From JAXLWB01 sp046328715 (GTDB lineage Bacteria > Chloroflexota > Anaerolineae > Caldilineales > Caldilineaceae), in contig JAXLWB010000014.1 in NCBI GenBank assembly GCA_046328715.1, forward strand, positions 1 through 64,000: DNA of 64,000 nucleotides, given 5' to 3'. The notes beneath the pieces were generated by a model that saw only the letters and a list, made by a program, of their open reading frames with translations, was not told the origin of the DNA and did no database searches. Positions 24,463 to 31,824 of the stretch are shown one piece after another; position 1 is the first letter of the stretch, and every line of letters begins with the position of its first letter. The translations under genes were made by a program, and so were the position numbers.

Positions 24463-25662
24463 ATGGCCTTTGAAATCAAAGTTCCGACCTTAGGCGAATC
24501 GATCGTGGAAGGTACGATCAGCAAGTGGCTGAAAAAAGTTGGCGATCCTGTGGCAATCGGTGATGCATTGGTCGAGCTAGAGACCGACAAGATCAATCTG
24601 GAGGTGCCAGCCGAACAGGCAGGCGTGCTGACGGCTATCAACAAGCAGGATGGTGAAAATGTCGCCGTGGGCGAAGTGTTGGGTACGATTGATACAGAGG
24701 GCGCTACGCTTGCTGCTCCTGAACCGTCGCAGGATGGAGCCAGCGCGCCGCAATCGACCCCTTCGCCGAGCAAGCCACAGGATGCCACCCCAGTCGCTCA
24801 ACGCGCCGCTGCCGAACATCATGTTGATCTTCAATCAGTCACTGGCAGCGGCCCCGGCGGTCGTGTCACCAAAGACGATGTCCTACGCTCCGTCAAACCC
24901 GCTGAGGCAGAAGTCAGAAGTCAAGAGTCTGTGTCGTCAACTCCGCAATCCGCAATCGTTTCTCGCCCTGAAGAACGCATCCGCATGTCGCGGCGTCGCC
25001 AAACCATCGCTCGCCGCCTAGTCGAGGCGCAACAGACGGCTGCTATGCTCACCACCTTCAATGAAGTGGACATGAGCAAAATCATGGAGATGCGCAAGCG
25101 GCGCAAGGAGAGTTTCCAAGAACGTCACGGGGTGGGCCTGGGTTTTATGAGCTTCTTCACCAAAGCCGTGATCGGTGCACTCAAACAATTTCCAATGCTC
25201 AACGCCGAAATCCAGGGCGATGAATTTCTGCTCAAGAAATATTACGACATTGGTATTGCTGTCGGCACTGAAGAAGGATTGGTTGTGCCGGTGCTGCGCG
25301 ATGCGGATCGCAAGAGTTTCGCCCAAATTGAACGTGAAATCGGTGAACTGGCCAAAAAGGCGCGTGAAGGCACGCTTGGCTTGAACGATCTGCAAGGGGG
25401 AACCTTCACCATCACCAACGGCGGCGTCTATGGCTCGCTGATGTCTACGCCCATTCTCAACACACCCCAAGTCGGCATTCTGGGCATGCACAAGATCGAA
25501 GAACGCCCAATTGCGATCAAAGGCGAAGTCGTCATCCGTCCGATGATGTACCTCGCCCTCTCCTACGATCACCGCATCGTCGATGGCAGCGAATCAGTAC
25601 GTTTTCTGGTCAAGGTCAAAGAACTGATTGAAGACCCAGAGATGTTGCTGTTGGAAGGATGA
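24463..25662 (+). CDS. sucB: Dihydrolipoamide succinyltransferase (2-oxoglutarate dehydrogenase E2)
   Basis: Transfers the succinyl group to CoA, forming the core of the complex. Domains in order: lipoyl domain (residues 1-75) with the lipoyl Lys in ETDKINLEVPA; a Pro/Ala linker; peripheral-subunit-binding domain (about 105-145) with GPGGRVTKDDV; a second linker; catalytic domain (about 165-399) ending in YDHRIVDGSESVRFL with the active-site His and Asp. The 399-residue length is normal. ATG at 24463 with GGAGGAG upstream. The second linker (residues about 149-165) is encoded by word-repeat sequence. The preference for succinyl rather than another acyl group is inferred from pairing with sucA. 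Confidence 0.93.
   Translation: MAFEIKVPTLGESIVEGTISKWLKKVGDPVAIGDALVELETDKINLEVPAEQAGVLTAINKQDGENVAVGEVLGTIDTEGATLAAPEPSQDGASAPQSTPSPSKPQDATPVAQRAAAEHHVDLQSVTGSGPGGRVTKDDVLRSVKPAEAEVRSQESVSSTPQSAIVSRPEERIRMSRRRQTIARRLVEAQQTAAMLTTFNEVDMSKIMEMRKRRKESFQERHGVGLGFMSFFTKAVIGALKQFPMLNAEIQGDEFLLKKYYDIGIAVGTEEGLVVPVLRDADRKSFAQIEREIGELAKKAREGTLGLNDLQGGTFTITNGGVYGSLMSTPILNTPQVGILGMHKIEERPIAIKGEVVIRPMMYLALSYDHRIVDGSESVRFLVKVKELIEDPEMLLLEG
24907..24958. repeat. Word-repeat sequence inside sucB linker
   Basis: GCAGAAGTCAGAAGTCAAGAG followed by CCGCAATCCGCAATCG (24943-24958) encodes the linker between the subunit-binding and catalytic domains. The CCGCAATC word recurs at 27130-27151. Insertion into a tolerant linker is inferred. 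Confidence 0.5.
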
Positions 25663-25663
25663 A

Positions 25664-25737
25664 GAGAAGACAGGAAGACAAAAGGACACGAAGACAAGAA
25701 GTACGTGGTCTTCCTGTCTTCGTGTCTTCCTGTCTGT
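25664..25737. repeat. Word-repeat palindrome (GACAGGAAGACA words) between convergent genes
   Basis: Left half repeats GAAGACAGGAAGACAAAAGGACACGAAGACA. Right half is the inverse GTCTTCCTGTCTTCGTGTCTTCC. It fills the gap between sucB and the converging DegT gene and could terminate both. It shares the 15-mer GAAGACAAGAAGTAC (25690-25704) exactly with 31779-31793. Confidence 0.8.
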
Positions 25738-25739
25738 AT

Positions 25740-27014
25740 TTACGCTACTGCACTCAGCACCTTATTCAACCCCTCAATCGTTTCTTCCACATCCTCGTTG
25801 GTCAAGAGTGGGCTACAGTCGAGATGGACCGAGCGTCCGAGTAGGTCGAGGCTGCGCGGGCACATGTCGTGATCGTACTCGATTTTGCGATTGGCCCACT
25901 TCCAGGGATCGCCACCCATGCCCCACGCCCGTTGCGCCATGATCGGTACCCAATGCGCATAGACGTGATAGTCAATCTGGTCGCGCTCGTAGAGTCTGGA
26001 GGCACCGATATTCTCAGCATTGAGTGCTTCGACCACATTCTTGGCCACCTGTGGGCTTTCAGCAAAAAAGACGGTACAGATCGCTGCATCCCCTTCTGGA
26101 TCGTTCTCTTCCCGGAAGGTAATGCCTTTGCGTTTGGCGATGTCAGCTATGCCGGCTTTGAGCATCTGTTTGCGGGCACGCATATCGGCAAGTAGCCCTG
26201 GAAGACGCTTTAACTGTACCAATGCCACTGCACCTAACAATTCGGGCATCCGGAAGTTGATGCCATAGCGCAACTCTTCAGCCGGAATTCCTCGGCGCTG
26301 TGCCCCAATCGGATCCTGGTACATGCAGACCCGCTTGAAGATCTCTTCTTGGTCGGTGACAACCATACCGCCCTCGCCCGAGGTAATGATCTTATTGAAC
26401 TGCAAGCTATAGCAGCCGACATCGCCGATCGTGCCGCAATATTTGCCCTTGTAGCTCGCCCCATTGGCCTGCGCCGTATCTTCGATCACCAGCAAGTTGT
26501 GCTTACGGGCCAGCGCCATAATCTCATCCATGCGGCAGGGGGCACCACGCATGTGGACAGCCATAATCGCCTTGGTGTAAGGCGTGATCTTCTGCGCTAC
26601 ATCGTGCGGATCCATCAGCAGCGATTCATCGACCTCGGCCACAATTGGCACAGCACCAACAGCTAACACTGCGGCTGCTGAGGCAATCCAGGTAAAAGCA
26701 GGCACGATCACTTCATCGCCAGGGCCTACGCCCAAGCCAGCCAAGCCACAGATGAGGGCGGAGGTGCCAGAGTTGACGGCCTGGGCAAAGCGTGTCCCTT
26801 TGTGTTGGGCAAAGGCAACCTCCAACTCGGCCACCTTCGACTCGCTTGGGATCGTATGTGGCCCATGATAACGAAAGAGGCGCTTTTTGCGCAGCACTTC
26901 AAGCACGGCGGCTTCTTCTTCCTGATCAATCATCATGCCGCCGGGGTACATCGGCGGGTCAGGCTGTTGTTTGGCAGGGGTGCCACCGTTCAGGGCTAAG
27001 GTTGCGTCGGACAT
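25740..27014 (-). CDS. DegT/DnrJ/EryC1/StrS-family PLP aminotransferase
   Basis: A 424-residue fold-type I aminotransferase of the sugar/aminocyclitol family. The PLP lysine lies in SLQFNKIITSGEGGMVV; upstream are VNSGTSALICGLAGLGVGPG and VIEDTAQANGASYKGKYCGT. Members aminate nucleotide-linked ketosugars or related ketones. No sugar-nucleotide genes are adjacent, so the substrate is unknown; the family also includes 3-amino-5-hydroxybenzoate synthase-like enzymes. It converges on sucB and is probably transcribed alone, with about 135 bp to the next gene upstream. Confidence 0.88.
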   Translation of the reverse strand: MSDATLALNGGTPAKQQPDPPMYPGGMMIDQEEEAAVLEVLRKKRLFRYHGPHTIPSESKVAELEVAFAQHKGTRFAQAVNSGTSALICGLAGLGVGPGDEVIVPAFTWIASAAAVLAVGAVPIVAEVDESLLMDPHDVAQKITPYTKAIMAVHMRGAPCRMDEIMALARKHNLLVIEDTAQANGASYKGKYCGTIGDVGCYSLQFNKIITSGEGGMVVTDQEEIFKRVCMYQDPIGAQRRGIPAEELRYGINFRMPELLGAVALVQLKRLPGLLADMRARKQMLKAGIADIAKRKGITFREENDPEGDAAICTVFFAESPQVAKNVVEALNAENIGASRLYERDQIDYHVYAHWVPIMAQRAWGMGGDPWKWANRKIEYDHDMCPRSLDLLGRSVHLDCSPLLTNEDVEETIEGLNKVLSAVA

Positions 27015-27129
27015 TCGGTTGCTCCTTACTTATGAATTCAATCTTTGGAATGGGTTACATGTGAGGGACTAACAAAGCAGAAATAGAAAGTGGCGGGTGG
27101 CTGGTCAATCCGCGCCCAAAGGGCACCCG

Positions 27130-27151
27130 CCGCAATCCACAATCCGCAATC
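27130..27151. repeat. Word repeat CCGCAATCCACAATCCGC after dinB
   Basis: Three CAATCC words directly at the 3' end of dinB, overlapping its stop by 2 bp. No inverted partner is nearby. It is the same class as the linker in sucB. Confidence 0.5.
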
Positions 27152-28313
27152 ATGAAGACTTTATCTCACTCGCCCGCTTGATCACGCCTTTGCCAAACTT
27201 CTGCTGCACCTTCTGCATCGCTTCGTAGAGTCGCTCCTGGCGTGGATCGGGTTCATCCCACAGCCCGAGTTGTTGAACGTCATCGCCCAGCCCACTGACC
27301 CCGACGCCGATCAAGCGTACTGGTTCTCCGTTCCAGATTTTGTTGAAGAGCGCCAGCGCCGACTCGACAATTGGCTCAGGCTGATTGGTAGCAGCGGTCA
27401 AGCGTGTCTGGCGGGTGATCGTTTTGAAGTCGCTCCAGCGCAGTTTCAACTTGACTGTGTTGCCGACCAAGTGGTTACGCTGCAAGCTACGACTTACCTC
27501 AGCGGCCTGCTCCCGTAACGTCTTTTCTAGGGTGGTACGATCATAAACATCGCGCACGTAGGTCGTTTCGTTGCTCACCTGTTTGTACTCACGGTCGGTG
27601 ACAATGGTGCGGCTGTCTAATCCTTTGGCGTGACGGGAAAGATCCTCACCATTCTTGCCAAAGAGATGGATCAATTCCTTGGGGGAACGGTTGGCCAGGT
27701 CGCCGATGGTGCGGATGTTGAGTTCGGCCAGTTTGGCCTCGGTTTTGGGTCCAACGCCCCACAGTTCGGAACATGGCAATGGCGCCAGAAAGGCGGCCTC
27801 TTCGCCTGGAGGAACCACAGTGATAGCGTTGGGCGGACCGCTCCCCCGTGCACCCGCTTTGCCGACGTTATTAGCGATCTTGGCGACTAGCTTGTTGCTT
27901 GCCACGCCCAGCGAACAGGGCAATCCTAACTCATTGCGAATCTGTACTTGTAAACAGCGAGCTACCGTTTCGGCGGGTTGTTGGATTTCAGAAACGTCGA
28001 GAAAAGCTTCATCAATCGAGATCTGTTCAACCAACGGTGTCAACGCTCGCAGCCGCTCCATCACCTTTTTCGACATGGCCCCATATTGACCGTGACGGGC
28101 TGGTACGATGAGCATCTCTGGACAAAGTTTTAAGGCACGTCCCATCGGCATGGCCGATCGTACCCCAAATTGCCGCGCCGCATACGAGCACGAAGCCACC
28201 ACCCCACGTTCCTCGGGCTTGCCGCCGACAGCAAAAGGCTTGCCACGCAACGCTGGGTTGTGTAGCTCCTCAACTGCACAGAAGAAAGCATCGAGATCGA
28301 GATGGAGGATCAT
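27150..28313 (-). CDS. dinB: DNA polymerase IV (Y-family)
   Basis: Translesion DNA polymerase, 387 residues. Catalytic acidic residues lie in LHLDLDAFFCAVEEL (residues about 3-17) and SIDEAFLDVS (about 99-108). The YAARQFGVRSAMPMGRA segment and the little-finger region with YKQVSNETTYVRD are typical. Like most DinB proteins it lacks proofreading. A C-terminal beta-clamp motif is not obvious; QLGLWDEPD near residue 360 could serve. No LexA box recognised upstream. The gene lies between word repeats. Confidence 0.94.
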   Translation of the reverse strand: MILHLDLDAFFCAVEELHNPALRGKPFAVGGKPEERGVVASCSYAARQFGVRSAMPMGRALKLCPEMLIVPARHGQYGAMSKKVMERLRALTPLVEQISIDEAFLDVSEIQQPAETVARCLQVQIRNELGLPCSLGVASNKLVAKIANNVGKAGARGSGPPNAITVVPPGEEAAFLAPLPCSELWGVGPKTEAKLAELNIRTIGDLANRSPKELIHLFGKNGEDLSRHAKGLDSRTIVTDREYKQVSNETTYVRDVYDRTTLEKTLREQAAEVSRSLQRNHLVGNTVKLKLRWSDFKTITRQTRLTAATNQPEPIVESALALFNKIWNGEPVRLIGVGVSGLGDDVQQLGLWDEPDPRQERLYEAMQKVQQKFGKGVIKRASEIKSS

Positions 28314-28321
28314 GATTTTTG

Positions 28322-28420
28322 CCAGTAAAACAGTAGGACAGTGGGACAGTAAGACAGTGGGACAGTAAGACAGTGTGTCAGTAATCCTCCACTGTCTTAC
28401 CGTCCCACTGATTCACTGCC
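28322..28420. repeat. Word-repeat palindrome (GACAGTGGGACAGT words)
   Basis: Five or six tandem words of the form GGACAGTAAGACAGT, then a short spacer and the inverse CACTGTCTTACCGTCCCACTG. It extends into the 3' end of the URO-D gene, supplying its last codons. Confidence 0.75.
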
Positions 28421-29392
28421 AAACTTTTTCGCTAACTCGTTCGCCAGTCGATAGGCTCGTACCAACCGCTTGGGCGGCACGTCGGGCTGGACAAAGTGAC
28501 CGCTGCAGAAGATGAAGCCGCCGCCGGGTGCATAAATTTCGAAACGTTTGGTGATATACTCGTCGAGCGCTTCGCCATCGAACATGTAGAGCCCATCGAC
28601 GACATCCAGCGACCCATAGATGACGAACTTGTCGCCATATTGCTGCTTGATCATCACCGGATCCATGCCGGAGCTTTCCTGCATCGGATGGACAAGATCG
28701 AAGCCCATCTCAACAATGTCATCGAGGATCTGGACGATGTAACCATCGCTATGCAACATCACGTAGAGTCCTCGCTGTTTGGCGTGTTTGACCACCCGTT
28801 CGGCATAGGGGCGGATCAGGCGACGCCACATGCGGGGAGAGAAGAGCATGGTGCCGTTGCTGCCCCAATCATCGGAGAGGGTGATCATGTCGGCTCCGGC
28901 GTCAGCGACGTTATCGACCAGGCCGCAGAGCCAGTCGGCATAGCGATCAAAGAAGGCCATCATCAGATTGGGCGATTCGGCCAGGTTGCGCCAACAGTTC
29001 TCAATGCCTAGAAAGGTACTAGTGCCTTCGACGATGCCCCAGAGATGGGCACGGATCATGCGCTTGTCACCCTGCTGCCGGATCGCCTCCACTACGTTGA
29101 CCCCAGCAAAGTCATAATTCCACTCGCTGTGGTTGATCCACTTCGGATGATGCGGATCTTCGAGCGTGAGATCGGCTAGCTCCTTGACATCAAACTTGCG
29201 TCCAAACTGGTTGGGATAGGGGACAAAGCCAGCAAAGATGTCGATATTGAACTCGTCGAGGAATTGTTCGCGTGAGCCATAGTCGACAGCGAGCATCTCG
29301 ACAAATTGTTTCTGATAGAGCATACAGTCGAGCGGGGTGTGATCGACTGGTTGGCGATGGAGGGTGGCGAGAATACGTTCTCTTGAGTTCAT
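28397..29392 (-). CDS. Uroporphyrinogen decarboxylase (URO-D) family protein
   Basis: A 331-residue TIM-barrel protein of the URO-D superfamily, which includes HemE and corrinoid methyltransferases. It has RERILATLHRQPVDHTPLDC at the N-terminus, the SDDWGSNGTMLFSPRMWRRL segment and HSDGYIVQILDDIVEMGFDL. It lacks the clear substrate-binding Arg pattern of HemE, so it more likely belongs to the uncharacterised or methyltransferase-like branch. ATG at 29392. The final residues GSESVGR and the stop are encoded by the adjacent word repeat, so the C-terminus has been rewritten. Confidence 0.82.
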   Translation of the reverse strand: MNSRERILATLHRQPVDHTPLDCMLYQKQFVEMLAVDYGSREQFLDEFNIDIFAGFVPYPNQFGRKFDVKELADLTLEDPHHPKWINHSEWNYDFAGVNVVEAIRQQGDKRMIRAHLWGIVEGTSTFLGIENCWRNLAESPNLMMAFFDRYADWLCGLVDNVADAGADMITLSDDWGSNGTMLFSPRMWRRLIRPYAERVVKHAKQRGLYVMLHSDGYIVQILDDIVEMGFDLVHPMQESSGMDPVMIKQQYGDKFVIYGSLDVVDGLYMFDGEALDEYITKRFEIYAPGGGFIFCSGHFVQPDVPPKRLVRAYRLANELAKKFGSESVGR

Positions 29393-29415
29393 GGTTTTTC
29401 TCAAATGTATTTTTA

Positions 29416-29450
29416 ACGCAAAGACGCAAGGCGGCAAAGGCGCAAAGAGA
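29416..29450. repeat. Word-repeat array CGCAAAGACGCAAGG, left flank of GxxExxY gene
   Basis: Tandem words CGCAAAGA-CGCAAGG-CGGCAAAGG-CGCAAAGA between the URO-D and GxxExxY genes. Its inverse class occurs on the other side of the gene (29869-29916). Confidence 0.7.
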
Positions 29451-29461
29451 GAAGAAAAGTT

Positions 29462-29854
29462 TTAAAGCCCATTGACCACACGGTGAATACCGTCTTTGAC
29501 CAGCTTTTCGCCAAAATTGATGACAAGGGCCAATTTTAAGTTTATGAGGCGCAGGTATGTGAGTGCCTGTGCTTCGTAAATTGTGTTATATTTTTCAACT
29601 GCTTTGACTTCAATAATTACTAAATTGCCCACCATGATATCCAGTTTCAGCGGTGTTGCCAAGTTTGCACTTTTGTACTTGATCGGTACAGCCAGTTGCC
29701 TTTGAATCGCAAGTCCTTGAGAACTCAGTTCCCAAACCAACGCTTCTTCATAGACACTTTCCAGTAATCCAGGACCACCCAACGTACGATGTACTTCAAT
29801 TGCCGACAAAACAATCTGTTTGCTGATTTTATCTTCGGGGGATTCCACGATCAT
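29462..29854 (-). CDS. GxxExxY family protein
   Basis: A 130-residue protein with the hallmark GPGLLESVYEEAL (GxxExxY motif, residues about 29-41), and the later KLDIMVGNLVIIEVKAVEKY. The latter has the D-x(n)-E-V-K pattern of PD-(D/E)xK nucleases. The family is common, often multicopy, and not functionally defined. ATG at 29854 with an AAGGGGG site upstream. It is bracketed by inverted word repeats of one class, which suggests the gene and its repeats form a mobile unit. Nuclease activity is inferred from motif only. Confidence 0.85.
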   Translation of the reverse strand: MIVESPEDKISKQIVLSAIEVHRTLGGPGLLESVYEEALVWELSSQGLAIQRQLAVPIKYKSANLATPLKLDIMVGNLVIIEVKAVEKYNTIYEAQALTYLRLINLKLALVINFGEKLVKDGIHRVVNGL

Positions 29855-29868
29855 CAGTATGTACCCCC

Positions 29869-29916
29869 TTTGCGCCCTTGCACCCTTACGTCCTTGCACC
29901 CTTACGTCCTTGCATT
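29869..29916. repeat. Word-repeat array CCTTGCACCCTTACGT, right flank of GxxExxY gene
   Basis: Tandem words TTTGCGCCCTTGCACCCTTA, CGTCCTTGCACCCTTACGTC and so on. On the minus strand these read GCAAGGACGTAAGGGTGCAAGG and GGCGCAAAG, the same GCAAAG/GCAAGG words as at 29416-29450 but inverted. Confidence 0.7.
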
Positions 29917-29928
29917 AAATCATCAAAT

Positions 29929-30972
29929 CTATTGCAACTGCAACATCCGATCCCAGGTTGCCAGGTCGATGCGATCGACAAAGCGGCTGTGGAAGCGCTC
30001 CATATAGACCTGATCCCAAAGTGGCACAACGGTCTTGATCGCCTCCGGCAAACCCTGGATGATTTCGGCGTAGGCGTGTTCCATCAGTCGATAGCCGCTG
30101 GTTGGGTGTTCGTGAAATTGGGCATGAGGGCGGATAATGCCGTCGGCGACCATCGTCTGATCGAGGACGTCGCTCATGGCATGGAGAAGCTCCAACTTGC
30201 GCTCCCACGGGGTGGAAAGTTTGACCGCTTCATTGACAATCGGCAACAACGGTTGGGAAAGGCGTGGAAGCCGTGCAAAAAAGGCCATCAACCATTTGTC
30301 ATAGGGGAAATATTGTTTGTCAAGCAGGAAGGCGAGTTGAATACCCAGGCGAATAGCGTTGCTAAAGCGAGTGGTGGCGTAAAATTCGTTGTTGCGTAGG
30401 ATGGCACGCTTCAAAGCATAGGTGCCCATGCCAGAGAAGAAACGACACCAGTGGGCAATGCGGCGCAAGCGGACAGGTTCGGGGTAGTAGCCGAGAAAGG
30501 CGTTGCGGATGGCCGTGAATTCACCACGTGGGTCGTGCCAGACTTCGCCATTGATAATGTGAATGATGTCCTCTTCGGGCACGCTCAACCATTCCACGTA
30601 GTTCTGTGGTGGATGTTCTAGTCCTACAGTGCGGGTGAGATAGGCGCTGATGCTCTCGGGTGCCAGTCCTGCGCCTGAGACATGGGCCTCGCGTAGAGAA
30701 TGCCCTTGAAACGAATGGGGTAGATTGGCGGCAACGACCTGTTTGATGGTTTCGCCCTTGGCACGAAAGATCTCATCGGGAAACAGGGCATCGATACGCA
30801 AACCCCAGTGATGGTCGCTCGACAATGCATCGTCCAGGCGCAGTGCCTCGGAGCCATAGCCAAAGACCCCAATCGCCGCCTGGGCAAATTCGTCTGGGAA
30901 TTGTTCTATCAGGATTGGTTTGACGATTTCAACAAAGAAGCGATGGCTGATATCGATGATTGAATCACTCAT
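29929..30972 (-). CDS. DUF4037 domain protein, nucleotidyltransferase-like
   Basis: A 347-residue protein resembling DUF4037 proteins. The N-terminal part contains FGYGSEALRLDDALSSDHHW, where the G-S and following acidic pair resemble the nucleotidyltransferase active site. The remaining part is helical (C-terminal domain). Some relatives act in aminoglycoside-type nucleotidyl transfer, but no substrate is known. It is followed by the GxxExxY insertion and preceded by the HET-C-like gene. Confidence 0.75.
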   Translation of the reverse strand: MSDSIIDISHRFFVEIVKPILIEQFPDEFAQAAIGVFGYGSEALRLDDALSSDHHWGLRIDALFPDEIFRAKGETIKQVVAANLPHSFQGHSLREAHVSGAGLAPESISAYLTRTVGLEHPPQNYVEWLSVPEEDIIHIINGEVWHDPRGEFTAIRNAFLGYYPEPVRLRRIAHWCRFFSGMGTYALKRAILRNNEFYATTRFSNAIRLGIQLAFLLDKQYFPYDKWLMAFFARLPRLSQPLLPIVNEAVKLSTPWERKLELLHAMSDVLDQTMVADGIIRPHAQFHEHPTSGYRLMEHAYAEIIQGLPEAIKTVVPLWDQVYMERFHSRFVDRIDLATWDRMLQLQ

Positions 30973-31036
30973 AGTTAGACTCCTTCTGGTGCGGAGACTT
31001 GACTAACACTTCACAAAAAATGCCGATCAAGTTTTT

Positions 31037-31687
31037 TCACGCTTCGCAACAAAAACGTTGTAGCGCTTCGGATCCTGCACGGCGCACCAGTGCATTGGCA
31101 AGACGCTGGTATTCAAAACGAGTCCGCTGGGTGGCTGCCTGAAATGCATAATCGAAGTAGGGGTTGCGTTGTGGTGAATCCAAATGCATTGCTTCGTGCG
31201 AGTTGGCAGGCAGATAAAATTTGCTCAGCAGTGGACCGATCCCAGGGATAAGATAAAATAAGTCACGCCAGGGCACAAAATGGCCACTCGAAAGCTGCTG
31301 ATGTTGAAGGATTCGCATATCCAGGGCGTTGATCTGCTCTGGTGAGTGGATTGAAAGTCCGCCATACATGTTTAGCCACAGCCTGACATAGTTGGTATGA
31401 GAATAGAAATCCTGCACTGCGTGACAAAGTCGACCAAAGGCTCGGCGCTGCACACGGCTGCTTCTATGCTCCGAGGCCAGTTGAAGAATCAACACATGTT
31501 GTGCTTCTACATACTCATTCCCTTCTGCAATCATGTTGTTGTCGAAGTGAAAATAAGGCGTAGCTCCCAACTGGTTGGTGAGCACATCTTGGGCCAGATT
31601 GGCGTCAATTACTTCGCTGAGTGCGGGGATATCGAAGTAGGACTCTAGGGCTTGTTGTGTAATCGCTCGATGGTATCGCCGCAGCAT
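31037..31687 (-). CDS. HET-C / zinc-dependent phospholipase C-like protein
   Basis: A 216-residue protein. FGRLCHAVQDFYSHTNYV (residues about 98-115) is the hallmark of HET-C and related zinc-dependent phospholipase C/P1-nuclease-fold proteins. Other His residues that could bind metal lie at HRAITQQAL and HSPEQ and in the NSHEAMHLDS segment. No signal peptide is visible with the start chosen (ATG 31687). The first codon follows directly after an intrinsic terminator, so the true start or promoter is unclear. Substrate unknown. Confidence 0.7.
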   Translation of the reverse strand: MLRRYHRAITQQALESYFDIPALSEVIDANLAQDVLTNQLGATPYFHFDNNMIAEGNEYVEAQHVLILQLASEHRSSRVQRRAFGRLCHAVQDFYSHTNYVRLWLNMYGGLSIHSPEQINALDMRILQHQQLSSGHFVPWRDLFYLIPGIGPLLSKFYLPANSHEAMHLDSPQRNPYFDYAFQAATQRTRFEYQRLANALVRRAGSEALQRFCCEA

Positions 31688-31689
31688 AG

Positions 31690-31732
31690 AATGAAAAATG
31701 CGAGTGATGATCTTAAATTCATCACTCGCATT
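31690..31732 (-). terminator. Intrinsic terminator after the sugar ABC operon
   Basis: A perfect 14-bp stem AATGCGAGTGATGA/TCATCACTCGCATT with an 8-base loop, followed on the minus strand by TTTTTC. It lies after the substrate-binding protein gene and directly before the HET-C-like gene. Confidence 0.8.
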
Positions 31733-31736
31733 GCAA

Positions 31737-31822
31737 AATGTGACAAGATGAAGGGATGACAAAAAGACAAAATGACAGGAAGACAAGAAGTACTTCTCAT
31801 CCTTCATTTTGTCAACTTGTCA
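31737..31822. repeat. Mosaic word-repeat palindrome (GATGACA and GAAGACA words)
   Basis: The left half begins GTGACAAGATGAAGGGATGACA, shared with 13422-13436. It then switches to GACAGGAAGACAAGAAGTAC, shared with 25690-25704. The right half is the inverse CTTCTCATCCTTCATTTTGTC. It is a mosaic of two word classes found separately elsewhere. Confidence 0.8.
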
Positions 31823-31824
31823 CT

